This document shows positions 1-7,827 of a stretch of 64,000 nt of DNA, piece by piece (positions within the stretch are counted from its first letter, which is position 1; every line of letters begins with the position of its first letter). Below the pieces are notes generated by a model. The model was given only the letters and a program-made list of their open reading frames with translations. It was not told the origin of the DNA and searched no databases. The stretch is from UBA1672 sp050633505 (lineage in GTDB: Bacteria; Pseudomonadota; Alphaproteobacteria; Micavibrionales; Micavibrionaceae), in contig JBOEGQ010000003.1 in NCBI GenBank assembly GCA_050633505.1, positions 1-64,000 on the forward strand, given 5' to 3'. The translations under genes were made by a program, and so were the position numbers.

Positions 1-305
1 GTTGGTTCATCTTTTGGAGATACCCTTATTGGCGGTGCGTCTAATGACTACCTGAGTGCCCATGCCGGTAATGATACCTTGGAAGGTGGCGCAGGATCTG
101 ACACGATCAATGGCGGTTCAGGTTGGGATATTGCGCGTTATACTGGTTCAAGTGAAGGTGTGACGGTTAATCTGGCGACTGGTGAGAATAGTGGTGGTGA
201 TGCACAAGGTGACATTTTGATAGATATCGAAGCCGTCGTTGGTTCATCTTTTGATGATATGCTTACTGGTGGTACGTCTAATGACTATCTGAGTGCCCAT
301 GCCGG
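1..305 (+). repeat. Imperfect 237-bp direct repeat inside the RTX gene
   Basis: Bases 1-68 recur at 238-305 with few substitutions (both contain ggttcatctttt, then tctaatgacta and tgagtgcccatgccgg). The period is 237 bp, or 79 codons, so the frame is kept. The gene thus contains at least two modules, and more may lie upstream of the window. Confidence 0.8.
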
Positions 306-711
306 GACTGATGTTCTCTTTGGCGGCGATGGTGATGATTACTTATCTGGTGGTGATGGCGATGATATTCTCTACGGTGATAGTGGATCAGATACCCTAT
401 ATGGTGGTGCCGGTGCAGATGGCTTTATCTTTGAATCTGCGTCTGCTTTTACTGGAAGTGATGAGATTAGAGACTTTAATATAGCTGACAGTGATGTTCT
501 TGATCTTGCGGATCTTCTGGTTGGCTATGATCCATTATCTGATGCAATTAGTGATTTTGTCCAGATTACGGATAACGGAACGGATTCATATCTGGCGGTT
601 GATGTAGATGGCGGTGCAGATAACTTTGTTCAGATCGCGACGGTGTTTGGTGTTACAGGCCTGACGGATGTTGCTGCTCTTGAAAGTTCCGGTAGTTTGA
701 TCACCGAATAG
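1..711 (+). CDS. RTX-type calcium-binding repeat protein, C-terminal part (5' end outside window)
   Basis: The reading frame is open from base 1, so this is the C-terminal ~236 residues of a longer protein; an internal ATG at 79 is not a credible start. The sequence has glycine/aspartate nonapeptide repeats of the RTX type (GGDGDDYL, GGDGDDIL, GGAGAD), which in this family bind calcium and fold into a parallel beta-roll after export. The last ~95 residues, from GADGFIF through the DVLDLADLL segment, resemble the C-terminal target of type I secretion substrates, so secretion by an ABC/MFP/TolC exporter is inferred. No exporter gene is in the window. The function of the missing N-terminus is unknown. 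A terminator hairpin follows the stop. Confidence 0.85.
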   Translation, partial: VGSSFGDTLIGGASNDYLSAHAGNDTLEGGAGSDTINGGSGWDIARYTGSSEGVTVNLATGENSGGDAQGDILIDIEAVVGSSFDDMLTGGTSNDYLSAHAGTDVLFGGDGDDYLSGGDGDDILYGDSGSDTLYGGAGADGFIFESASAFTGSDEIRDFNIADSDVLDLADLLVGYDPLSDAISDFVQITDNGTDSYLAVDVDGGADNFVQIATVFGVTGLTDVAALESSGSLITE

Positions 712-738
712 AAAAGTCAATTTTGTTAATTTGTTTAA

Positions 739-765
739 GGGCACGGTTTATTCCGTGCTCTTTTC
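739..765 (+). terminator. Rho-independent terminator after the RTX gene
   Basis: Stem gggcacgg / ccgtgctc (one G-U pair) around the loop tttatt, followed by tttt, starting 28 bases after the stop codon. Confidence 0.7.
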
Positions 766-794
766 ATTTGTCTAACACCTTTTTATTACTTTTT

Positions 795-832
795 ACGCAA
801 AAGGTTGCCTTTTTGGGGCGTTTGCGTATAAT
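795..832 (+). promoter_or_regulatory. Toxin-antitoxin promoter with flanking inverted repeat (candidate operator)
   Basis: A -35 box TTGCCT (805-810) and a perfect -10 box TATAAT (827-832) are 16 bases apart. The inverted repeat ACGCAAA (795-801) / TTTGCGT (821-827) brackets the -35 and touches the -10. Type II antitoxins usually repress their own promoter through such palindromes, so autoregulation is inferred. A Shine-Dalgarno aaggag lies at 841-846. Confidence 0.6.
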
Positions 833-853
833 TAAAAGATAAGGAGAATAATT

Positions 854-1072
854 ATGGCTACTACAATTAAACTTTCGGATGACATCGTTAATGAGGCGAA
901 GCGTTATGGCGCAGTTTATCGTCGTTCAACCCCAAAGCAGATTGAGTATTGGTCGAATATAGGTAAAATTGCGGAAGAAAACCCCGATTTATCATATAAC
1001 TTCATCAAAGATATTCTACTTGCGAAAGCTGAACTTGAGGATCAACAAGTCACGCCATACAAGTTTGGTTGA
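854..1072 (+). CDS. ParD-like type II antitoxin
   Basis: This 72-residue protein starts TTIKLSDDIVNEAKRYGA, a ribbon-helix-helix-like N-terminus as in the ParD-like antitoxin family. The middle segment RRSTPKQIEYWSNIGKIAEENPDLS is typical of that family, and the acidic C-terminus would bind the toxin. It has its own Shine-Dalgarno and a strong promoter just upstream. The TGA stop overlaps the ATG of the next gene, so antitoxin and toxin are translationally coupled. The role is to neutralise the partner toxin and, by family precedent, to repress the operon. The family call rests on residue pattern, length and gene order. Confidence 0.8.
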   Translation: MATTIKLSDDIVNEAKRYGAVYRRSTPKQIEYWSNIGKIAEENPDLSYNFIKDILLAKAELEDQQVTPYKFG

Positions 1073-1350
1073 TGCCTATGAATATCGTTCAAACGTCTAC
1101 GTTCAGTAAAACAGTCAAAAAGCTTCATCGAAATCAGAAGAATGATTTGGATAAAGCCATCAAAGTGATTGTTGAAAACCCCGGTATTGGTGATGAAAAG
1201 GTCGGGGGCTTGTCTGGTATATCTGTCTATAAGTTTCAAATGGTTAAACAACTTACATTGCTCGCGTATAAATATGAAGATCAGACAATTACGCTTACAT
1301 TGCTTGCTTTAGGTACTCATGAAAATTTTTATCGTGATCTTAAACAATAA
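1072..1350 (+). CDS. RelE/ParE-family toxin
   Basis: About 92 residues. The basic N-terminal helical part (STFSKTVKKLHRNQKNDLDKA) is followed by beta strands ending LLALGTHENFYRDLK, the usual ending of RelE/ParE-superfamily toxins. Members either cleave ribosome-bound mRNA or poison gyrase; the sequence alone does not decide which. The ATG at 1072 overlaps the antitoxin stop; an in-frame TTG (1069) and ATG (1078) are alternatives. The pair is small, closely spaced and sits in an accessory region near a recombination scar, typical of a mobile stabilisation module. Confidence 0.8.
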   Translation: MPMNIVQTSTFSKTVKKLHRNQKNDLDKAIKVIVENPGIGDEKVGGLSGISVYKFQMVKQLTLLAYKYEDQTITLTLLALGTHENFYRDLKQ

Positions 1351-1430
1351 GCATAGAATTGAATGGGGTATCTAAGTGCCCCATAGAGATGCAACGAGTA
1401 ATAAGGCAAAGTATGAAAATGTATTAATTA

Positions 1431-1770
1431 ATGGCTAGGAAACGGACGGTTTGGTTTTATCTATCAGCCTTCGTAACATTAATATTATTGGGCTATCAAT
1501 TCTTGGTGAAATAATAGTAGGAATTATGCCATTGTTCTTATACTTAATATCTCGAGTGCAGATATTCCTTCTAACTACCGTGTTATGCCAATGCATAGTG
1601 CTGTAGTTAGTGAAGACATAGAACAGATAGTCATCTTAGCAAAAGCAGGCGCTGACGTGAATTCAAAAGATAAAAAGGGAAAGACTACTCTTGATATCGC
1701 GGAAATTAAAGCCGATAAAAAAAACACTACCGTTAATAGACATAAAGTATTGGAAATTTGTAATGCGTAA
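1431..1770 (+). pseudogene. Frameshifted ankyrin-repeat membrane protein
   Basis: An ATG at 1431 opens a 27-codon frame with a basic start and a hydrophobic helix (MARKRTVWFYLSAFVTLILL), which stops at 1512-1514. The next frame, open from 1510 to 1770, encodes an ankyrin-like segment containing AKAGADVNSKDKKGKTTLDIA, with MPMHSAVVS before it. The simplest reading is one membrane-anchored ankyrin gene broken by a frameshift near 1510. An intact 61-codon gene from the ATG at 1585 is possible but would hold little more than one repeat. Its 3' end overlaps the start of the Sel1 gene by 8 bases. Confidence 0.45.
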
Positions 1771-2563
1771 ATATATGTGCCTAGGGCTGTTTGTTATTTT
1801 TTGCACCTTCTCATTTGCAGCTTTTAGCGATGACTTAACTAATCTTACAGCTCAGGCAAAACAAGGCGAGATCGAAGCACAAAGATCGCTAGGAGAGATT
1901 TACTACAAAGGGTCTCACGGTGTGGCTCAAAACTATAATAAGGCGGAGCCTTGGCTTGTAAAGGCAGCAAAACAAGGGGATATAGTCGCGGCTAGACTAC
2001 TTGGGCATATTAACTACAAAGGAGCTTCTAATTTTCCCCAAGATTACACGATGGCATTAGCGTGGTTTCTAAAAGCTGCAAATCAAGGGGACGCGGATGC
2101 GCAGAATAAAGTTGGGGTTATGTACCGTCAGGGTTTGGGTGTTGAACGTAATAATCGAGAAGCCCTCAGGTGGTTAAGAAAATCAGCAGACCAAGATTTC
2201 CCACTAGCACAAAGTAATATAGGGCTTTTTTACGAAAATGGCTTGGGGGTTACAAAGGACACCCAAGCTGCTGCGCGATGGACTGAAAAAGCAGCAAAGC
2301 AAGGTGTTACTCAAGCGCAGTTAAATATCGGGCTTATGTACTGCACAGGAAATGGTGTAACAAAAGACCTAATCCTCGGACATATGTGGCTAAATATAGC
2401 GAGTGTGAGAGGAAAAGAAAAACAGAAAGCGAGAAGAAACATGTCTATAGCAGAGGGGGAAATGAGTAATGAAGAAATTTTCCAGGCACGACAGCTTGCT
2501 AGTGACTGGATGGAAAGCCATCCCCCTTCTTCAGAAGAAAATCTAGTAAGCCGGCCTCTTTAA
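1763..2563 (+). CDS. Exported Sel1-repeat protein
   Basis: I start at the ATG at 1763, because a signal peptide follows directly (MRKYMCLGLFVIFCTFSFAAFS); an earlier ATG at 1691 would bury it. After cleavage come about five Sel1-type (TPR-like) repeats of ~36 residues, recognisable by A..G...AQ..LG..Y..G.GV and by the motifs AAKQGD, ANQGDADAQ and AAKQGVTQAQ. Such alpha/alpha solenoids mediate protein-protein contacts in the periplasm or outside the cell. The 3' part (GHMWLNIASVRG) is the usual cap. The start lies inside the preceding ankyrin fragment, suggesting translational coupling. Binding partner unknown. Confidence 0.8.
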   Translation: MRKYMCLGLFVIFCTFSFAAFSDDLTNLTAQAKQGEIEAQRSLGEIYYKGSHGVAQNYNKAEPWLVKAAKQGDIVAARLLGHINYKGASNFPQDYTMALAWFLKAANQGDADAQNKVGVMYRQGLGVERNNREALRWLRKSADQDFPLAQSNIGLFYENGLGVTKDTQAAARWTEKAAKQGVTQAQLNIGLMYCTGNGVTKDLILGHMWLNIASVRGKEKQKARRNMSIAEGEMSNEEIFQARQLASDWMESHPPSSEENLVSRPL

Positions 2564-2643
2564 AATTTAATAATTATAAAATTGAAGTTTGGAATATCCA
2601 TCCACAATGGTGATAGAAATTGGTCTATGGCTGTCGTCGTTTC

Positions 2644-3207
2644 TTAATCATGTGAGTAATTGATGCGTAGCATAGCATCAGTTGTTGCCATAATGTTGAA
2701 GCGATACTTTACACCAGAGTCATTCGTTACATACGCAAAAATATACAGAATTCCAGCAGATTCTGCACAGTGAACAGATTCCGTCCTAGACGTATTTTGC
2801 TCAAGTTTACCGCTACATAATGTGTCTATAACATTTTGTAAGTCTGCACTATAAGGCATGTCCTTCCATGTCGCCCCTTTGCTGAGACTACGTACACCAA
2901 TAGTTACATTGCGTACGCCTGTTGAGGGTACATCCACAATAGTAACCGAACTACCCATTGCATCAGGATTTCTCATAGTTACATTGCGCCCTTTGAGGCC
3001 AAGAGGCCTATCCTGTACAATGTTATAACTTTGTGTCTTAAAGTGCTCAATCATGTCGTCTACAGATGCATTAAGCGAAATATCGAAAAATTGTAATGTT
3101 TTTAGATATTCAGCTTGTGTACTGTCGGATACAAATGGTCGTTCATCAGCCTTAGCTATGGTAGTTAGGAGCAATAAAAAGGCAGAGCAAAAGCACAAAA
3201 TACGCAT
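2644..3207 (-). CDS. Exported protein of unknown function
   Basis: 187 residues. The start at 3207 is chosen because a good Shine-Dalgarno (aaagga, 8 bases away) and a clear signal peptide (MRILCFCSAFLLLLTTIAKA) follow; an upstream in-frame ATG at 3261 has neither. The mature part has a DMIEHFK helix, beta-rich stretches and two later cysteines (DTLCSGK, VHCAESAG) that could form a disulphide. I recognise no family. It is convergent with the Sel1 gene and stands alone. Confidence 0.6.
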   Translation of the reverse strand: MRILCFCSAFLLLLTTIAKADERPFVSDSTQAEYLKTLQFFDISLNASVDDMIEHFKTQSYNIVQDRPLGLKGRNVTMRNPDAMGSSVTIVDVPSTGVRNVTIGVRSLSKGATWKDMPYSADLQNVIDTLCSGKLEQNTSRTESVHCAESAGILYIFAYVTNDSGVKYRFNIMATTDAMLRINYSHD

Positions 3208-3384
3208 GGTAAAAATCCTTTCATTGGAACAGATCCATTTTGTATTAGAAAAATTTAGCAACAGTATTATTTAACAAGTTGTATATGATAATCAATGCTA
3301 ATTTCGAAAAGTAATTAGCAATGTGCTGCAATATTGAATAGGGGATTATTGGCATAAGCCCCTAATGTAAAACCCATCTATTCA

Positions 3385-3531
3385 ATGTTGCATGATCCAA
3401 AGAAAATGCGCAAACATATCGATGGCCTGAAAAAGCAAATGCAAACCGCCGCGGCCAACCTTGAATTCGAAGGAGCCGCCAGATTACGTGATGAAGTCAA
3501 ACGTCTGGAAGAGGGTGAGTTGGGGATTTAA
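3385..3531 (+). pseudogene. uvrB: Detached uvrB 3' end (UVR domain only)
   Basis: A 48-codon frame reads MLHDPKKMRKHIDGLKKQ, then AAANLEFEGAARLRDEVKRL, then stop. This is the C-terminal UVR (UvrC-binding) domain of UvrB, including the NLEFE.AA.LRDE signature, but the helicase body that should precede it is absent: the bases immediately upstream are AT-rich and noncoding. The fragment is also visibly more GC-rich than its flanks. It is best read as the 3' end of a uvrB gene left by an insertion or rearrangement. A functional stand-alone UVR peptide is less likely; no Shine-Dalgarno is visible. Confidence 0.7.
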
Positions 3532-3594
3532 ACATTCATTGATTATACAATTTTAAATTGTTAACCTCTGCTTTCTGTAAATAAGAGGTAAAGA

Positions 3595-4797
3595 ATGTTC
3601 AACAAGAAAACAGTATTCATTTTAGGGGCAGGGGCAAGTTGGCACTATAATTACCCAACAGGCGCGGATTTGGTTAAGTGTATCATCGAAAAAGCAACAG
3701 AATTAGCAGATAGGTTGGCATCTAATAGCATACATATAAAGTGGCGAAATAATTTAACCGAATACTTTGATGAGAAATTTAGCGAGTACTATCAAGAAGG
3801 CCAAGATGGTGTAGATTACTTACGTAACTTTATAGATCGCATTAATCATGTTGACCCTCCTGTTATAGATTATTTTTTAGACTGGAATTCTGATTGGCAA
3901 GAAATCGGTCAAATGATGATTTCTTGGGTGATATTGGATCGTGAACGTGAGTTTGAGGAGAATAAACGTAATGGAAATCATCAGAGATTGGTTGACCAGA
4001 ATCCTAATCCTAAAAATAGGTATCTGGTGGATGCCAAACAATGCGATGATAATTGGTATCGTTTTATTCTATATAAAATGTTGAGTGATTGTTTGCTATA
4101 CCAAGATTTTATTCAGGAAAACCATGTGCATTTTATAACTTTTAATTATGATGTCTCATTGGAAACATACCTTTACAGAGGACTAAAACAGATTCAATTT
4201 ATGAAGTCTGGTGATATGCAGGCTGATCAAATAAAAGAGTGCTTGGTTGACAAATTTACCCATATGTACGGAAGTTTAAAAAACAATCCATACCAAGGTG
4301 CTGTTTCGGTTATAAAGGATACGCGTAATTTTCATGATAACTTTAAAGATTATGTAGATACTTTGGATGAAATTTATCAGGCGTCTAGAGGTATACGAAC
4401 TATAGGTAGCTTTAAGAAGAATGATAATGTAATTCAGTTTGCTCAAAAGAAAATTGAAGAGGCAGAGGATGTCTATATTTTGGGGTATGGATTTGATGAG
4501 AGTAATAATAAGCGCCTAGGGCTAAAGGATCTTTTGTCTCTAGGTGGTTTAAATCAGGGTAAGCAGCCTGGTGATGTTGGTGTTAAAAAGAATGTTTATT
4601 TCACAAATTTTTGTGATCATAATTCTGTGAATAAAAAGGCGGGAAAGGCGTTGGTGAACGATACTGCGAGATTTTTGCAAGATAAGTCTAAAATATATGT
4701 TCCTGAATCACATTACCCGCATGTTGTGCACACCTATTACGAGAAAAGTATCAAGAATGTGTATGATGCGTTGGAGCAGGATTTTGATTTTATTTAG
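3595..4797 (+). CDS. SIR2-like NAD-binding domain protein, candidate anti-phage NADase
   Basis: 400 residues. The N-terminus has the Rossmann-type motif FILGAGAS (residues 8-15) followed by PTGADL. At 181-190 is ITFNYDVSLE and at 222-228 THMYGSL, matching the catalytic Asn and His positions (N184, H223) of SIR2-like proteins such as ThsA and other defence NADases. In that family the domain degrades NAD+ when a phage is sensed, causing abortive infection. Near the C-terminus, DVYILGYGFDESNNKRL fits the last strand of the fold. No separate effector or sensor domain is obvious in the ~170 C-terminal residues. Its setting among a toxin-antitoxin pair, small DNA-binding proteins and a uvrB scar supports, but does not prove, a defence role. 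Confidence 0.65.
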   Translation: MFNKKTVFILGAGASWHYNYPTGADLVKCIIEKATELADRLASNSIHIKWRNNLTEYFDEKFSEYYQEGQDGVDYLRNFIDRINHVDPPVIDYFLDWNSDWQEIGQMMISWVILDREREFEENKRNGNHQRLVDQNPNPKNRYLVDAKQCDDNWYRFILYKMLSDCLLYQDFIQENHVHFITFNYDVSLETYLYRGLKQIQFMKSGDMQADQIKECLVDKFTHMYGSLKNNPYQGAVSVIKDTRNFHDNFKDYVDTLDEIYQASRGIRTIGSFKKNDNVIQFAQKKIEEAEDVYILGYGFDESNNKRLGLKDLLSLGGLNQGKQPGDVGVKKNVYFTNFCDHNSVNKKAGKALVNDTARFLQDKSKIYVPESHYPHVVHTYYEKSIKNVYDALEQDFDFI

Positions 4798-4945
4798 ATT
4801 TCTCTAAGCCAACTTCAATCAATTGGCGGATTGCTTCGCTTTGACCTTGGATACGGTTTTCAAATTGATAATCTTCAATTTCCTTTAAAAGGCGTTCGGA
4901 CGCCATAAAGGTCACACGTTCTGTTTTGAATTCTTTATCACTCAT
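4790..4945 (-). CDS. Small ribbon-helix-helix (CopG/Arc-like) protein
   Basis: 51 residues, from the ATG at 4943-4945 to the stop at 4790-4792. The pattern is that of a CopG/Arc-type DNA-binding dimer: a short strand (TERVTFMASERL), a helix (LLKEIEDYQFE), a turn, and a second helix (QSEAIRQLIEVGLEK) with the conserved S.AIR.LI. The gene overlaps the 3' end of the convergent SIR2-like gene by 8 bases. It may regulate neighbouring genes or be an orphan antitoxin; no toxin partner is adjacent on its strand. The Shine-Dalgarno is weak. Confidence 0.6.
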   Translation of the reverse strand: MSDKEFKTERVTFMASERLLKEIEDYQFENRIQGQSEAIRQLIEVGLEKSK

Positions 4946-5065
4946 GTTTGGAAGTTACTCAACTTTAGAAGCTGTATCAAATTTAATTAAATTATAAACT
5001 TTTAAAACTTTATAATGTTTTGTATAAATACAGTCATTCCAAAATCCAAAAACAGAGGAGGGACT

Positions 5066-5338
5066 ATGCGTAAAAATCGAGACTTTCATAACGGGGTGAC
5101 GCGGCGGGCGCGGGCGCTTCGGCGGCAGATCGGCGCGAATATCCATGCGCATCGTGTGCGGCGTAATGTCACGATGGAAAAACTCTCACGCCTTAGTGGG
5201 TTAAGCGTGCGTTGTATCGACCATCTTGAAATGGGCAAAGGCGAGGCTAGCCTGCGTCATTTGATCTGCCTTTCACTTGCGCTGTCTGTGTCGGTGGATG
5301 ATATCCTTGCAGGTGACATCGTAACCCCCGCGGCCTAG
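5066..5338 (+). CDS. XRE-family helix-turn-helix regulator
   Basis: 90 residues from the ATG at 5066, which is preceded by a strong Shine-Dalgarno (ggaggg); an in-frame ATG at 5015 lacks one. A Cro/CI-type HTH spans about residues 20-75: IGANIHAHRVRRNVTMEKLS, then GLSVRCIDHLEMGKG, then SLRHLICLSLALSVSVDDIL. The domain is nearly the whole protein, so it probably acts as a small dimeric repressor. It is divergent from the ribbon-helix-helix gene across an AT-rich 120-base gap. The 5' part of the coding sequence is GC-rich compared with the neighbours. Target unknown. Confidence 0.75.
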   Translation: MRKNRDFHNGVTRRARALRRQIGANIHAHRVRRNVTMEKLSRLSGLSVRCIDHLEMGKGEASLRHLICLSLALSVSVDDILAGDIVTPAA

Positions 5339-5468
5339 GCCGTTATACCAATCGCGCCCGTGTGGGAGCGCACCTTTACACCCCTTATATTCCCTTAATT
5401 TATTATAACTGGATATTCCTTTTCTATAACGCTATGATGGCTTCGTTCTGAGGAGAGGGAAGTACATA

Positions 5469-5831
5469 ATGTCCGAAGCATTTCTAAAATCTATCAAATG
5501 GATGGTCATGTCGGTTTGCGCGGTGGTGGGTACCTCGGCCTTTATTATATCTGATAACACCGGATCCATTCGGCCCGTGATCCTTGGTATTTTGACGTAT
5601 GGTGTGATTTATATCATGTCGTATTTCTGGGAAGAGTTCCGCGGTCGGGTGTTGCTCTATAGTATTTTTGTGTTTTTGGCGCTTTCATTCGCATCGGCGT
5701 ATGTGCCGGATGCCATGTATGTGTTGTTCGGTTATCCGCAACGTTTGTTTAACCCGTTTTATGTTTGGGGGATAACGGTTGCGGGGGCAGGTGTGCCGAT
5801 TATGACCCTTGTTTTTTATAAATACGACTAG
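5469..5831 (+). CDS. Small integral membrane protein, unknown function
   Basis: 120 residues with four hydrophobic segments, roughly residues 10-27, 34-52, 61-78 and 95-117, separated by short loops (for example WEEFRGR). A Shine-Dalgarno ggagag lies just upstream of the ATG. No motif links it to a known transporter or enzyme. It is monocistronic, with about 130 noncoding bases on either side. Confidence 0.6.
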   Translation: MSEAFLKSIKWMVMSVCAVVGTSAFIISDNTGSIRPVILGILTYGVIYIMSYFWEEFRGRVLLYSIFVFLALSFASAYVPDAMYVLFGYPQRLFNPFYVWGITVAGAGVPIMTLVFYKYD

Positions 5832-5973
5832 TCTTTGTTGCATTAAGCCATATTCATTACGTGTGTGGTATCGCCTTGTAACTGCTCTATAATTTTGACT
5901 TATCCCTGCGTTGCAGCACAGAAATCTTTCCCGAAATTGGTGCTCAGTAACGGTTTTGTGATATTATAGGGAT

Positions 5974-6645
5974 ATGATAAATGAAACGGTGAACATATTA
6001 CGGTTCACCCCCTTTGGCCAAAAAAGCATTGCATGCAGTGCTAAGGAGTATTTGAATAGCGTTGTATTTTGTTTAAGTGTTTTGGCCTTATCGGGGTGTG
6101 TGACCTCCGACAAATCGGTTTCTCTGGCTCCTACGCCGCCAGTAACCTCTGCCGTTGTTTCTTCAGATGAATTAAATCCAGATTACAGTTACGTTGATGT
6201 TGCCTCAGGCTCTGCGGTTATTACGCAGGATACCAGTGCATTGCAAGGGATTGGTGCCGCGGGGGGAGGTGGTACAATCCCTGTTTCTGTGCGTGCGCCA
6301 TCTGTTTCTTTGGATCATGATGTAACTCCGCCGGAAGGGTGCCGTGTGCAAGATCGCTTTGACCGTAAGGCATTGGTCGCATATGAATGGGATCGCTCAC
6401 GCTTATCTCTTGATGTCGATGGGATTGGTATGGACGGTGCAGATGTTGATATGGTGCGCTTGGAATATAAAATAAGGTTTCAGCCGGAAAAAACGAAAAA
6501 GCAAAGATGCCGTTATCCGTCACGTTGGCAGGGGCTTGTTGGCTCAGGGTATAGTGAGCTTATCGTGCGTGAAGAGGACACCGTGTTTGAAGAGATTAAA
6601 GCGCTTCGTAAGAAGGCGAATCCCTATCTGGAACGATTCTTTTAA
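5974..6645 (+). CDS. Putative lipoprotein, unknown function
   Basis: 223 residues as written. A hydrophobic stretch ends in the lipobox LSGC (cysteine about residue 42), so lipid anchoring is likely. The N-terminus before it is long for a lipoprotein signal; a TTG at 6052 with aaggag three bases upstream would give a normal-length signal and may be the true start. The mature part begins with a Pro/Ser/Val-rich linker, then a domain with PPEGCRVQDRFDRKALVAYE and two more cysteines (CRVQD, KQRCRY). No family recognised. Confidence 0.6.
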   Translation: MINETVNILRFTPFGQKSIACSAKEYLNSVVFCLSVLALSGCVTSDKSVSLAPTPPVTSAVVSSDELNPDYSYVDVASGSAVITQDTSALQGIGAAGGGGTIPVSVRAPSVSLDHDVTPPEGCRVQDRFDRKALVAYEWDRSRLSLDVDGIGMDGADVDMVRLEYKIRFQPEKTKKQRCRYPSRWQGLVGSGYSELIVREEDTVFEEIKALRKKANPYLERFF

Positions 6646-6809
6646 AGGTCAAATTACTATCGTAGTCATTCATATTTATTAACAGTTTTTTAATTCCCTA
6701 TATTGATTTTCTTAGAAATTACGCGTAACATCCTATGAATGCTGCATTTCCTGCGGCAACTGTTTCTGCGTAAAATACATTATACCGTTATTATAAAAGG
6801 AAATTTGCG

Positions 6810-7568
6810 ATGTCCGTCTCTCTTGCACGGTTGGTTTTGTTATCTGCGCCTTTATTACTTGCCGCGTGTGGTGAGGGATGGGAAGCAGAGAAAACAGATA
6901 AGATACTTCCATATGGTAATAAACGTACGGCTGGTTCCGGTGTCGTATATGTACGCGCGCAAATGATGCCTGAGAAAGAATTAAAGCTGGAACCTGTAAA
7001 GGAAGTGCAGCCACAAGAAGAAGTTAAACCTGTTCTTGATGCAGAAGAAATTTTCGAGGATGCAAATGTTAAAGGGGCAGCGCCTGCACCGAAGATGCAA
7101 AAAGATGCCGCACCGATTGAGCCGGAGGCAAAATCCGTTTCAGAAGAGTTAATCGAAACTGCGATTCAAAAGGCTCCTGCGGTAGAGGAAGAGCCGATGG
7201 ACGCGGTTAAGCCTGCCGAGGTGCAGGGTGAAGTTGTTTCAAGCTCTGCTGATCTTGAGGTTCCGGAATTAAGTGCAGAGGAATATGTTGCGAATTCTCC
7301 TAAGCAGATTGAAAAGCCGGATATTATTGTTCAAGATGCCGCAGCAGAAAAAGTTGAAGAAGTCTCTGCAGATGTTGCACATAAGATCGAAGAGAAACAT
7401 GATGAACATGCCAAAGAGTTAGATCATGCGTTGGTCGAGGCGGATTCTCATGATGGGAAAAGCGAAGTCGGTACGGATGAATTTGTTGCGCCCAAGAAAG
7501 ACATCTTGGATTTTGAACCGCATGCAGGTGAGCAATCTCTAAATGAGATTTATTCAGATCCTTTCTAA
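6810..7568 (+). CDS. Acidic, low-complexity lipoprotein
   Basis: 252 residues. The signal sequence ends in the lipobox LLAAC (cysteine at about residue 20). The rest is rich in Glu, Ala, Pro, Val and Lys (for example PVKEVQPQEEVKPVLDAEE), with no predicted globular fold by eye. This suggests an extended, disordered tether in the periplasm. The Shine-Dalgarno aaagga precedes the ATG and a strong terminator follows the stop, so it is monocistronic. Function unknown. Confidence 0.65.
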   Translation: MSVSLARLVLLSAPLLLAACGEGWEAEKTDKILPYGNKRTAGSGVVYVRAQMMPEKELKLEPVKEVQPQEEVKPVLDAEEIFEDANVKGAAPAPKMQKDAAPIEPEAKSVSEELIETAIQKAPAVEEEPMDAVKPAEVQGEVVSSSADLEVPELSAEEYVANSPKQIEKPDIIVQDAAAEKVEEVSADVAHKIEEKHDEHAKELDHALVEADSHDGKSEVGTDEFVAPKKDILDFEPHAGEQSLNEIYSDPF

Positions 7569-7597
7569 GGTATTGCTTTATAATAAGAATTAAAGGG

Positions 7598-7625
7598 CGG
7601 CGTACAGAGTGTGCGCCGTTTTTTT
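7598..7625 (+). terminator. Rho-independent terminator
   Basis: Stem cggcgtac / gtgcgccg (one G-U pair), loop agagt, followed by seven T. It closes the acidic lipoprotein gene. Confidence 0.8.
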
Positions 7626-7827
7626 GTGGAATGTATAAATTTTTAAATAATTTCGAAACGATAGTATTAGACAAAATCAGTACCGACATTTACCATAATA
7701 TTATGAGCGTTGTTTAAAACGCCTCTTTATAAAACTGGCTTGTGAGAGTATCTGAAGCTTTAATTCCCTCACATTAAAATAATAATCCAGTTATTGCCCA
7801 TATATAAAAAACAGAAAGGTCAGAGTT

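Noticed and set aside
5331..5342. cggcctaggccg palindrome at the end of the XRE gene
   Set aside because: It has no T-run and overlaps the stop codon; too short to call a terminator.
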